The position numbers and the translations under genes were made by a program. From Pseudomonas sp. LS44 (lineage in GTDB: Bacteria > Pseudomonadota > Gammaproteobacteria > Pseudomonadales > Pseudomonadaceae): a DNA stretch of 64,000 nt. Shown here in pieces: positions 28,809-37,032 of the stretch (position 1 is the stretch's first letter; each line of letters begins with the position of its first letter). Under the pieces are notes generated by a model, which was not told the origin of the DNA, ran no database searches, and saw only the letters and a list, made by a program, of their open reading frames with translations. Where the stretch lies: assembly GCF_024730785.1 (NCBI RefSeq), contig NZ_CP102830.1, positions 3,944,001 through 4,008,000 of the forward strand. Direction: 5' to 3'.

Positions 28809-28972
28809 CGTAGGGCGGGGGCAACCCGCGTGGCCACCATACCGGCGGGTTGCACCCGCCCTACGCGCTGAGCCGCCTGCAGGAGCGCTCCCGCTCTTGT
28901 AGGTTGAGCGATACCCAACGAGCAGTGCTCACCTGGCCAACGATGGGTATCGCTGCGCTCAACCCATCCTAC
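28809..28972. repeat. Two intergenic inverted repeats
   Basis: The first (28809-28865) has arms CGTAGGGCGGGGGCAACCCG and CGGGTTGCACCCGCCCTACG. The second (28899-28972) has arms GTAGGTTGAGCGATACCCAA and ...GGGTATCGC...GCTCAACCCATCCTAC. They fill the space between operator 6 and the end of MMPL copy 2; no gene is seen. Confidence 0.7.
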
Positions 28973-29113
28973 GTGCTGTTCTCCCTCGCCCCGCTGGGGA
29001 AATGGCCGGGGAGAGAGGAGAAAACTCGCAGCAACGCAATATCTCCGCCTGTATCTACTACGCACCCCTCTCCCTAACCCTCTCCCCAGAGTGGCGAGGG
29101 GATAAAAGCCATT

Positions 29114-31540
29114 TCAGACCTCGAGCACCGGCTCGGGTTGTTTGCTCGCGGCCTGCTGCGCCAGCTGGGCAGCCCCCTGCTCGGCCACTGCCGACTTCAC
29201 CAGGGGACGCCCCTGGTTGAACCAGGCCGCCAACGCCGGTAACAGGAAGATCGCCCCGAACATATTGACCAGGAACATGAAGGCCAACAGCACACCCATG
29301 TCAGCCTGGAACTTCAGCGGCGCGAAGGCCCAGGTGCAGACACCGATGGACATGGTCACCGCAGTGAACACGGCCGCTGTACCGCGCTGACACATGGCCA
29401 GGTAGAAGGCATGGCGCAGGTCCTGGCCCTCGGCCATTTCATGCTGGATACGCTCGTACAGGTAGATGCCGTAGTCGACCCCGACCCCGACACCCAACGC
29501 CATCACCGGCAGGGTCGCGACCTTCAGGCCGATCCCCAGCGCCGCCATCAGGGCATTGCACAGAATGGCCACGATGCCCAGCGGCACCAGAATGCACAGC
29601 ACCGCGCGCAGCGAGCGGAACGTCAGCAGGCAGAACAGCGCCACCGAGCAGAACAACGCAGCCAGCATCACCACCTCGGCGCGCTTGACCGCGTCGTTGG
29701 AGGCCGCCATCACGCCGACGTTGCCGCCGGCCAGTTTGAACTCGACGCCGGGTGCCTTGATGCCGCCGATGATGCGCTTGGCCTCATTGACCACGTGGGA
29801 CACCGTGGCGCCTTCATGGTCGTTGAGGAACACCAGGATCTGCATGCGCTGGCAGCCATCGACGACCAGTCCGGAGTCCGGCGAATAGGCCAGCGAACCC
29901 TGCTGCAAGCCACGCGACGAGCCAGGAATGGCGGCCAAACGCGGGTTGCCCTCGTTGTTGCTGGCAATCATCTCCTTGCTCATCCGCGCCACGTTCTGCA
30001 CCGACTGCACCCCGGCAACGTTGCGCATCTGGAAGTCGAAGGACTCCACCGCACGCATGACCGTAGGGTTCAGACACGCCTCAGTGATGCCCGGCACCTC
30101 GACGAATACCGCCAGCACATCCAAGCCAATGGAGTAGCTGTTGATGATCTTTTCGTTGTCCTGGTTATAGCGCGAGTCGGCGCGCAGCTCCGGTGCGCCA
30201 GTGCCAATATCACCGACCTCGAGCTGCCGCGCCTTGACCACCCCGAAGCCCAGCAGTAACAGGCTGATGGCGAACACCGCCAGCGCCGGACGCGGCTCGG
30301 CCAGGGCCGATAGGCGCCACCACAGCGGATGCTTGGTCTGCGCGCTGGCGTCGTTGCTGCCGTGCGCCGCAGGTTCCAGATGCAGGTGCGAGATGATGAT
30401 CGGCAGCATCATTTTGTTGGTGACGATCATCAGGATCACGCCGATGCAGGCCGTCACCCCCAGCTCATGCACGATCGGAATGTCGATCAGCATGATCACC
30501 GCAAAGCCCAACGCGTTCATCAGCAGTGCCAGGGAACCGGGGATGAAAATCTTGCAGAAGGCCGCGCGAGCAGCCGCCACCGAGTCGCTGCCGGACAGCA
30601 CATCCTGCTTCCAGGCGTTGGTCATCTGCACCGCATGGGAGACGCCGATGGAGAAGATCAGGAAGGGCACCAGGATCGACATCGGATCGATACCCAACCC
30701 CAGCAGCGGCAACAGGCCCAGCAACCACACCACCGGCAACAAGGCCACAGTGAGCGCCACCACGGTCAGCTTCAGCGAACGCGAATACAGCCATAGCAAC
30801 AGTGCGGTGATCAGGAACGCGACCACGAAGAAACCAATCACCGTGTTCAGCCCTTCGACCACATCGCCGACCAGCTTGGCGAAGCCGACGATATTGATCT
30901 CGATGTTCTCGCTGTTGTACTTGGCGCGGATCGCTTCCAGGCTCTTGGCGACGTCGACATAGGACACCGACTTGCCGGTCTTCGGGTCGCGGTCTTGCAG
31001 GTCGGCGCGGACCATGGCCGATTTCAGATCGTTCGCCAGCAACCGCCCCGTCTGCCCGGCGCGAGCGGCATTGCTACGGACCTGATCGAGGTCGGCCGGC
31101 GAGCCAGAATATTGCGGCGGCACCACCAGGTCGCCGACATAGCCCTCTTCGGTGATCTCGATGTAGCGCACGTTGGGGGTGAACAGCGAAGTTACGCTGG
31201 GGCGGCTGACCCCGGAGATGAAGAACACATCATCCGTGACCTGCTGCAGAGTCTTGAGGAACTCCGGGTTGTAGATATCGCCCTCGCCCTTCCAATGCAC
31301 ATTGACCAGCAGGCGGTTGGCACCGGTGAAGACTCGACTGAAATCGAGGAAGTTCAGCATGTACTCATGGCGCACCGGGATCTGTTTGTTGAAGCCCGGA
31401 TCAAGTCGCACCTGGGTGGCGCTGTAGCCCAGCCCCAGCGTCACGATTACGAACAGGCCCAGCAGCACGCTGCGCTTGGCCATCAGTTGGTCCGCGCACC
31501 ATTCCACGCAGCGTTCCACCCACGTCCTGCTCTGCTTCAT
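29114..31540 (-). CDS. MMPL/RND-superfamily transporter, copy 2
   Basis: An 808-residue paralogue of the protein at 15656, nearly colinear with it: same N-terminus pattern (MKQSRTWVERCVEWCADQLM), same VRHEYMLNFL, GVSHAVQMTNAWKQ and GVGVDYGIYLYERIQHEMAE motifs. Two helix clusters flank large periplasmic loops, as in HpnN-type RND proteins. The C-terminal tail after the last helix is different and richer in Gln/Ala. The start at 31540 mirrors copy 1 and lies ten bases after the partner YCF48 gene. Retention of two copies suggests different substrates or leaflets, or simple dosage. Confidence 0.87.
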   Translation of the reverse strand: MKQSRTWVERCVEWCADQLMAKRSVLLGLFVIVTLGLGYSATQVRLDPGFNKQIPVRHEYMLNFLDFSRVFTGANRLLVNVHWKGEGDIYNPEFLKTLQQVTDDVFFISGVSRPSVTSLFTPNVRYIEITEEGYVGDLVVPPQYSGSPADLDQVRSNAARAGQTGRLLANDLKSAMVRADLQDRDPKTGKSVSYVDVAKSLEAIRAKYNSENIEINIVGFAKLVGDVVEGLNTVIGFFVVAFLITALLLWLYSRSLKLTVVALTVALLPVVWLLGLLPLLGLGIDPMSILVPFLIFSIGVSHAVQMTNAWKQDVLSGSDSVAAARAAFCKIFIPGSLALLMNALGFAVIMLIDIPIVHELGVTACIGVILMIVTNKMMLPIIISHLHLEPAAHGSNDASAQTKHPLWWRLSALAEPRPALAVFAISLLLLGFGVVKARQLEVGDIGTGAPELRADSRYNQDNEKIINSYSIGLDVLAVFVEVPGITEACLNPTVMRAVESFDFQMRNVAGVQSVQNVARMSKEMIASNNEGNPRLAAIPGSSRGLQQGSLAYSPDSGLVVDGCQRMQILVFLNDHEGATVSHVVNEAKRIIGGIKAPGVEFKLAGGNVGVMAASNDAVKRAEVVMLAALFCSVALFCLLTFRSLRAVLCILVPLGIVAILCNALMAALGIGLKVATLPVMALGVGVGVDYGIYLYERIQHEMAEGQDLRHAFYLAMCQRGTAAVFTAVTMSIGVCTWAFAPLKFQADMGVLLAFMFLVNMFGAIFLLPALAAWFNQGRPLVKSAVAEQGAAQLAQQAASKQPEPVLEV

Positions 31541-31550
31541 CTCCAGCCTC

Positions 31551-32525
31551 TCAATGTCCAACCGCTGCAAGGCTGCCACCGGCACCCTGGGATACACCGT
31601 GTTCGCCAGCCACCAACACATCCTGGCCATTCAGGACTACGGCGGAGGTCAACGTGCCAAGTCCGGCGCGGCGCGTGATGTCGTGCAATGCGCCGCCGGC
31701 GTCGAGACGGACCAAGGTACTTTCGGCACCGACGATCACCAGCCCAGCGTTACCGGGCAACCGCACATGGCCATAGAGCGGCAGGTTGTTGCCCACCTCG
31801 ACCTGCTTCCAGCTGAGGCCGAAGTCCTGGGTCACGAATATGTGCCCGCGCATGCCGTAGGCCACCCAGCGCTCGGGCGACAGGCGCACGACGCCGAACA
31901 ACGAGCCGTTGTAGAAGGCCGGCAGACTTTCCCAATTGGCCCCGTGATCCACCGAGCGCAGCACCATGCCTTGCTCGCCGACAAGCATCTGGCGGCCATC
32001 GTGACCGCCATCCATGCCATTCAGGTGGTAACCGTCGACCGACACCTCGCGCTGCAACCAGCTAAGCCCGCCATCAGTCGATTCGAGGAACTTGCCGTTA
32101 CTGCCGAAAGCCGCCACATGCCGCTCGCTATCCGCCCACACACCCAGCAGCGGCTCGGCCCGCTCGACGTCGTAACGAACCTCTTGCCAGGTCTTGCCCG
32201 CATCTTGCGAACGCAGGATCCAGCCATCGTTGCCGACCACCACCAGCACCGACGGGGTCAACGCGACCACACCGGTGAGCGTTGCATCGCGCTGCTTCGA
32301 CAGTTGCGCCTGCTGCCAGGATTTGCCCTGATCGGCGCTGAGCAGAATGGTGCCGCGCTCGCCCACCGCGACCAGCTGCTGGTCGTTGGCGAGCATGTCG
32401 TTGATTTGCACGCGGTCGGTATGCAGCACGGTCGCCGCCATGGGCGCGGGGCTGCGAGGAGCAAAGGCGTATACGACAGTCACCATGACAATGGCGCTCA
32501 TGGCATATCCGATCAGCTGGCGCAT
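31551..32525 (-). CDS. YCF48/BNR beta-propeller protein, partner of MMPL copy 2
   Basis: 324 residues, the same length as the copy at 18096. A membrane anchor (MRQLIGYAMSAIVMVTVVYA) is followed by BNR blades (GERGTILLSADQGKSW, GNDGWILRSQDAGKTW, GEQGMVLRSVDHGANW). GGAG lies before the ATG at 32525, which decides the start; a longer frame reaches back into operator 7. It forms a two-gene operon with the MMPL gene. Confidence 0.82.
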   Translation of the reverse strand: MRQLIGYAMSAIVMVTVVYAFAPRSPAPMAATVLHTDRVQINDMLANDQQLVAVGERGTILLSADQGKSWQQAQLSKQRDATLTGVVALTPSVLVVVGNDGWILRSQDAGKTWQEVRYDVERAEPLLGVWADSERHVAAFGSNGKFLESTDGGLSWLQREVSVDGYHLNGMDGGHDGRQMLVGEQGMVLRSVDHGANWESLPAFYNGSLFGVVRLSPERWVAYGMRGHIFVTQDFGLSWKQVEVGNNLPLYGHVRLPGNAGLVIVGAESTLVRLDAGGALHDITRRAGLGTLTSAVVLNGQDVLVAGEHGVSQGAGGSLAAVGH

Positions 32526-32668
32526 GACGGACTCCATGGTGCGACAGGTAAGCGCACGACTGGTTTCATGCTCGCGATCCTCTGATTTTGTTTTTCTTCT
32601 CATGCCGGGCTGCTTCGAGCCCGAAGACACAGACTGGCAACGATCATCCGACCGTCCCGCCTCCCTAA

Positions 32669-32686
32669 CATCGTCCAAACGGCTTA
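32669..32686 (-). promoter_or_regulatory. Island operator site 7, upstream of YCF48-MMPL copy 2
   Basis: The coding strand reads TAAGCCGTTTGGACGATG; two changes in the left half, exact GGACGATG. GATGAT starts 20 bases downstream as a weak -10 candidate. It lies back to back with site 8. Confidence 0.65.
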
Positions 32687-32807
32687 TTCCAGAGCGGTCG
32701 CTGCCGGCGGCGCAGCATGGCCCGCATCGCCCGGAAGATGTGCTGCAGGCCGCTGCGTCGTCGCTATACGGCCGACGGCTGCGCTGAAAGAGGGGGAAGG
32801 CCTCAGT

Positions 32808-32825
32808 TAGTCCAACTGGACGATG
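32808..32825 (+). promoter_or_regulatory. Island operator site 8, upstream of the first surE
   Basis: It reads TAGTCCAACTGGACGATG on the plus strand, an exact consensus copy pointing at the rightward surE gene. CATAGT begins 21 bases downstream as the -10 candidate. The remaining leader of about 240 bases holds no gene I can support. Confidence 0.78.
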
Positions 32826-33094
32826 CCGAGTCTTTTTCCATGACTACATAGTCACGCGCATTGACTCCCCAAGCCTGAGTTGCAGGTCGGGCTGACCCCC
32901 GACCTCGGCACAGGACGCTATGACCAGCACAACAACCAGTCTCGACGCGTTGCAGTTCTTGCGCGCGAGTAGCCGGGCTGTCCGGCAGAAGTCGATGTCC
33001 CTCGCCCACCCTGCAAGACCGTAACAGGCGTTCGACATCCGAATGCTGCCCATCCCGGTGGGCGGCGACCTTTGGCATAACGGAGACAACAACA

Positions 33095-34084
33095 ATGAAA
33101 CAGCTGTTAGCCGCCTCACTGGCCTTGGCCGGTTTTGCTCTGACCCAGCCGGCCCAGGCCCTGAACATCATGCTGACCAACGACGACGGCTGCCGTGCCG
33201 CGGGGATCAACGCCGTGTATACGGCGCTGGTCGGCGCCGGCCACCAGGTCACCCTAATCGGCCCGCTGTACGACAGCAGCGGCATAAGCGCCGCCAGCGC
33301 GGTCACGCCCGGACAGGCCTTGTCGGTGACCGAACTGGCGCCCGGCAAGTTCTGCGTCGGCCCGCCGGAAGGCTACACCCCGCCGGCCGGCAAGACCTCG
33401 GCGATCGGCACCCCGGTGGATGCGGTCAACGTCGGCCTCGGTCTGCTGCTCAAGGACAACCCGCCGGACCTGGTGGTCTCCGGGACCAACTTCGGCGAAA
33501 ACGTCGGCCCGACCTCGCAAATGTCTGGCACGGTGAACGCTGCGGTGCGCGCCATGTTCAGGGGCGTGCCGGCGATAGCGGTCTCCACCGAGTTCGACAT
33601 GGCGCTGTATATGAAGGACCGGACGGCCGCCTTCCTGAAGACCCAGAATGCGCTGGACGATACGGCCAACTTCGTAGTCAAGGTGATCGACAAGGCCGGC
33701 GCTGCCGCAGCCCAGGCCCAGCAAATCTGCGAGAAGAGCAAGGGCAAGGCCAAGCCCTTCTGCGAGATGAACGTACTCGGTTTGCCAGGCACTACCGGGC
33801 TGAGCATCAACTACCCGGCCCGCGAAGCCGCCGAGGTGGCAGGCGTCAGCTATGCGCCGATCGGCGACTGGGGCATATGGAACTACGCCCCGCAACGCGG
33901 CGCGGACGGCGTGCTGCGGCTCAACCTGGTGGCGCCAACGACGCCGACCGCGGCCCAACAGCAAGCCGATGCCTATCAGCTCTCGCTGGGCAAGGCGGTG
34001 ATCACCGTAATCGACGGCAATATGACCGCACTTCCGTTGCCGCAGGCGCAGGCCGAACTGATCCTCAAAGGCCTGGAACCCTGA
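33095..34084 (+). CDS. Exported SurE-family phosphatase, copy 1
   Basis: A 329-residue protein with a signal peptide (MKQLLAASLALAGFALTQPA QA, cut near residue 22), followed by the SurE fold. The metal-site motif is LTNDDGCRAAG. A serine stretch (YDSSGISAAS) and SGTNFGENVG with the metal-binding asparagine follow. SurE enzymes are normally cytoplasmic nucleotidases of about 250 residues; this form is longer and exported. Possible roles are periplasmic release of phosphate from nucleotides or from a phosphorylated/conjugated steroid. A convergent paralogue is at 34385. Both have island operators. Confidence 0.85.
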   Translation: MKQLLAASLALAGFALTQPAQALNIMLTNDDGCRAAGINAVYTALVGAGHQVTLIGPLYDSSGISAASAVTPGQALSVTELAPGKFCVGPPEGYTPPAGKTSAIGTPVDAVNVGLGLLLKDNPPDLVVSGTNFGENVGPTSQMSGTVNAAVRAMFRGVPAIAVSTEFDMALYMKDRTAAFLKTQNALDDTANFVVKVIDKAGAAAAQAQQICEKSKGKAKPFCEMNVLGLPGTTGLSINYPAREAAEVAGVSYAPIGDWGIWNYAPQRGADGVLRLNLVAPTTPTAAQQQADAYQLSLGKAVITVIDGNMTALPLPQAQAELILKGLEP

Positions 34085-34097
34085 TTTAGCCGATATG

Positions 34098-34136
34098 AAA
34101 AACGCCCCCTGCGCTGTTAAGGCCGGGGGCGTTTTT
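34098..34136 (+). terminator. Terminator after surE copy 1
   Basis: AAAAACGCCCCC (34098-34109) pairs with GGGGGCGTTTTT (34125-34136), giving a strong stem with T and A tracts on both sides, so it can work in both directions. Confidence 0.88.
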
Positions 34137-34199
34137 ATTGGCTATGTACCCGTAAAGTGTTGCGCACTCTTGTATCTACAGGTCTGACTCAGATTTTTT

Positions 34200-34320
34200 G
34201 TAGGAGCGGATTTATCCGCGATAGCCGGCACCACGGATCGCGAATGAATTCGCTCCTACCAAAGCGCTGAAACCAGATTTTGGGTGGGTTACACCGCTAC
34301 GCGGCTAACCCTCCCTACGG
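34200..34320. repeat. REP-like intergenic repeats between the two surE genes
   Basis: GTAGGAGCGGATTTATCCGC (34200 on) and GCGAATGAATTCGCTCCTAC (to 34259) are the arms of a typical Pseudomonas REP pair. A GGGTGGGTTACACCGC...GCGGCTAACCCTCCC hairpin follows at 34283-34316. Confidence 0.7.
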
Positions 34321-34332
34321 AACCCGACCAAT

Positions 34333-34372
34333 GAAAAAAGCCCCTGCGCTCTTGGAGCGCAGGGGCTTTTTC
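34333..34372 (-). terminator. Terminator after surE copy 2
   Basis: GAAAAAAGCCCCTGCGCTC (34333-34351) and GAGCGCAGGGGCTTTTTC (34355-34372) form a long perfect stem with a three-base loop and T tracts in both directions. Confidence 0.9.
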
Positions 34373-34384
34373 ATCGCGTTTGAA

Positions 34385-35371
34385 TCAAGGCGTCAGGCCT
34401 TCGAGCATCTGCTTGGCCCGCGCCTGCAGCGCCGGCAACGCGGTCATATTGCCGTCGATTACGGTGATCACCGCCTTGCCCAGCCAGAGCTGGTAGCCAT
34501 CGGCCTGCTGCTGCTCGGCAGTCGGAGTCGGCGGTGCCACCAGGTTGATCTGCACCACGCCGTCCGCGCCGCGCTTGGCGACCATACCGATGCCCCAGTC
34601 GCCGATCGGCGCATAGCTGACGCCTGTCACCTCGCTGGATTCGCGGGCCGGGTAGTTGATATTCAAGCCGGTGGTGCCCGGTAGCCCGAGCACGTTCAAC
34701 TCGCAGAAGGGCTTGGCTTTGCCCTTGCTCTTCTCGCAGACGTTCTGGGCTTGGGCGCCGGCCGCGACGGCCTTGTCGATCACCTTGACCACGAAGTTGG
34801 CCGTGTCGTCCATGGCTCCCTGGGTCTTCAGGAAGGCGGCCTGCCGGTCGCGCATATACAGTTCCAGGTCGAGCTCAGTGGATACCGCCACCGCCGGCAC
34901 CCCCTTGAACATGGCACGCACCGCAGCGTTCACTGTGCCGGACCCCTGCGTCCCCGAGCCGACGTTCTCGCCGAAGTTGGTTCCGGAAACCACCAGATCC
35001 GGCGGGTTGTCCTTGAGCAGCACGTCGAGGCCGACGTTGACCGCATCCACCGGCGTGCCAATCGCCGTGGTCTTGTCCGTCGGTGAGCTGTAGCCGGCCG
35101 GCGCGCCGACGCAGAACTTGCCGGGGGCCAGTTCGGTCACCGCCAGGGGCTGGCCGGGAACGACTACGCCGGCGGCACCTATGCCGCTGCTGTTCTTCTC
35201 CGGGCCGACCAGGGTGACCTGGTGGCCGGCGCCGACCAGTGCCTGATAGACAGCGCTGATCCCCGGCGCACGACAGCCGTCGTCGTTGGTCAGCATGATG
35301 TTCAGGGCCTGGGCCGGCTGGGCCAGGGCAAAACCGGCCAGGGCCAGTGAGGTGGCTAACAGCTGCTTCAT
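34385..35371 (-). CDS. Exported SurE-family phosphatase, copy 2
   Basis: A 328-residue paralogue of the protein at 33095, clearly similar along its length: signal peptide (MKQLLATSLALAGFALAQPA), LTNDDGCRAPGISAVYQALV, NSSGIGAAG, SGTNFGENVG, FCELNVLGLPGTTGLNINYPA. The candidate metal ligands (DD, S, N) are present. The start at 35371 is chosen because it matches copy 1 and begins the signal peptide. It converges on copy 1 across two terminators. Operator 9 lies about 115 bases upstream, within the end of the preceding SnoaL gene. Confidence 0.85.
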   Translation of the reverse strand: MKQLLATSLALAGFALAQPAQALNIMLTNDDGCRAPGISAVYQALVGAGHQVTLVGPEKNSSGIGAAGVVVPGQPLAVTELAPGKFCVGAPAGYSSPTDKTTAIGTPVDAVNVGLDVLLKDNPPDLVVSGTNFGENVGSGTQGSGTVNAAVRAMFKGVPAVAVSTELDLELYMRDRQAAFLKTQGAMDDTANFVVKVIDKAVAAGAQAQNVCEKSKGKAKPFCELNVLGLPGTTGLNINYPARESSEVTGVSYAPIGDWGIGMVAKRGADGVVQINLVAPPTPTAEQQQADGYQLWLGKAVITVIDGNMTALPALQARAKQMLEGLTP

Positions 35372-35484
35372 TGTTGTTATCTCCGCTATGCCAAAGTCAA
35401 AGTGAGGGTGCAACGCTGAACCTTAAGCGGCGAATTCGAGAGCCTGCCGCTGAACAGCAGGCTATGAGTGCCGTCAGTCGCTGA

Positions 35485-35502
35485 CCTCGCCCAAACGGAC
35501 TA
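35485..35502 (-). promoter_or_regulatory. Island operator site 9, upstream of surE copy 2
   Basis: The coding strand reads TAGTCCGTTTGGGCGAGG. It overlaps the stop codon of the SnoaL-like gene. CATAGC near the expected distance is a weak -10 candidate. Confidence 0.6.
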
Positions 35503-35955
35503 GGCAATGACCGGCGCCTGATGCAGACCGCACACTTCGGAAATAATCCGCGACTGCGTGGCCACGATCTTCCATTGCCCCGCGATGCGGCGGTAACGGT
35601 CCTGGTAGATGACCCCCAACTGGCGCGTGGCGCCGGTCTCTGCATCCAGGTTGAAGTAGCTGAGCGCCCAGCGCGCCTGCGCCTGGTCTTCGCTCAACAA
35701 GTCGATTTCCGGGTTGGCGCCGTGGTGGCTGTCTATTACCCGCGGCTGGCAGGCCAGGCGGCTGTACAGCTCGATGAAGTCATCACGGTTATCGAAGCAG
35801 CCTAAAGGCCCGTAATCGATCGCCACCGGCCCTTCGGCAAAACACTCCCGAATACGCTCGACCTCCTTGAGGTCACAGGCGTTCAGATAGCGATGTTTCA
35901 GTTGGCGAATGGCTTCCAATGCTTCAAGCCGGGCGATGCGCTGTTGCAGATCCAT
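35500..35955 (-). CDS. SnoaL/NTF2-fold protein, possible steroid dehydratase or isomerase
   Basis: A 151-residue single-domain protein of the SnoaL_4 type. The N-terminal LEALEAIRQLKHRYLNACD contains Y23-x4-D28, the same spacing as the catalytic Tyr and Asp of bile-acid 7-alpha-dehydratase BaiE. At the place of the BaiE histidine (GHTPE) this protein has GANPE, preceded by HH, so dehydratase chemistry is doubtful. The start at 35955 has AAGGAAGGGAG upstream. It is the last gene of the long leftward HIP operon. Relatives occur at 49790 and 60319. Confidence 0.72.
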   Translation of the reverse strand: MDLQQRIARLEALEAIRQLKHRYLNACDLKEVERIRECFAEGPVAIDYGPLGCFDNRDDFIELYSRLACQPRVIDSHHGANPEIDLLSEDQAQARWALSYFNLDAETGATRQLGVIYQDRYRRIAGQWKIVATQSRIISEVCGLHQAPVIA

Positions 35956-35968
35956 ATCTCTCCCTTCC

Positions 35969-36850
35969 TTAACTGACCCGCGCCGGATGCACCGCTCTCG
36001 GCGCGCCCAACATCTCGCGCCAGGACGGTGGCTGGCGATCACCTGCGTCACGGATGCCGTAACGCAGCGCCAACTCGGCACTGATCAAGGTTTGCCCGGA
36101 CAGGCTGGTCAGCTCGGGATCGCGCCACAGGGCGTGGATGATGCGCCCGGTGAACTGTGGGGTTTCCGCCATCGCCAGGAATTGCTCGTAGTCGTCATCG
36201 CGGCCTGAGCTGGCCAGTTCGGTACGCTGGGTCAGTTGCGGTCCCAGCCACAAGGACACAGCAGCGACGCCCTGCCCCTCGAAGTCCACCGCCATGTCCG
36301 CAGCCATCTTGTCGCAACCGGCTTTTTGCGCCCCGTACGCCGGGCCGTGCATATAGCAGCCGCCGCCGAAGGAGGAGGTAAAGGCGATCAGGCCCTGTTG
36401 AGCCTTGAGCAGCAAGGGGGCGGCGTAATAGCTCGCCACATAGGCCGAGCGCAGCCCCACCTGCAGGATGTCGGACTGCGCCAACGGCTTGGTCCAAAAC
36501 GGGCCAGGCTCGATCAGCGAGTCATCGATGTAGACCGCGTTGTTGACCAGTACATCGAGATGCCCTTGCTCACGTTCGATACGCGCCAAGAGCGCCTGCA
36601 CCTGGGCATCGTCGCCATGGTCACAGAGCACCGCGATCCCCTGCCCACCCGCATCGGTCACCGCTTGCGCGCTGTCGAATACCGTGCCATGCAAAATCTC
36701 ACCGCGAAACCGACTGTCGCCCTCGCGCGCACTGCGCCCGGTGACGTACACCGTCATCCCGGCAGCGCCCAATGCCTCGGCTACGCCGCGCCCGACACCA
36801 CGACTGGCGCCGGTAACCAGGGCCACGCCCTGCGATTTGCCTGTTTGCAT
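35969..36850 (-). CDS. Short-chain dehydrogenase/reductase (DHRS1-like)
   Basis: A 293-residue SDR. GASRGVGRG is the cofactor motif, YVTGRS follows strand 2, NNAVYIDDS lies at the NNA position, and the catalytic YGAQK is in GPAYGAQKAGCDKMA. The long C-terminal part (RIIHALWRDPELTSLSGQTL) resembles the DHRS1 group. The start at 36850 is favoured because GGAAA lies ten bases upstream, whereas the ATG at 36856 has no room for a ribosome site. It precedes the SnoaL gene by 13 bases. The substrate is unknown, probably a steroid intermediate. Confidence 0.78.
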   Translation of the reverse strand: MQTGKSQGVALVTGASRGVGRGVAEALGAAGMTVYVTGRSAREGDSRFRGEILHGTVFDSAQAVTDAGGQGIAVLCDHGDDAQVQALLARIEREQGHLDVLVNNAVYIDDSLIEPGPFWTKPLAQSDILQVGLRSAYVASYYAAPLLLKAQQGLIAFTSSFGGGCYMHGPAYGAQKAGCDKMAADMAVDFEGQGVAAVSLWLGPQLTQRTELASSGRDDDYEQFLAMAETPQFTGRIIHALWRDPELTSLSGQTLISAELALRYGIRDAGDRQPPSWREMLGAPRAVHPARVS

Positions 36851-36921
36851 CAGCATTTCCTTTTCTGCTTGGACTCGGGATATCGGTCGGTGCCAGAACG
36901 CAGCAGCACCTGTCTTTGACC

Positions 36922-37004
36922 AGCGGTGGAAAATGCTTCGCAGTTTTCCACCCTACGCCAACGTTCAGGCTTTGTAGGGTGGATAACGCTGTGCTTATCC
37001 ACCA
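36922..37004. repeat. Intergenic inverted repeat (GGTGGAAAA family)
   Basis: Two hairpins, GGTGGAAAATGCTTCGC.AGTTTTCCACC and GTGGATAACGC...GCTTATCCACC, lie between two SDR genes of the operon. The same family interrupts the GIY-YIG gene near 51939. Confidence 0.65.
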
Positions 37005-37032
37005 TCACACCGGAGAGATTTGGAGCAGGCTC

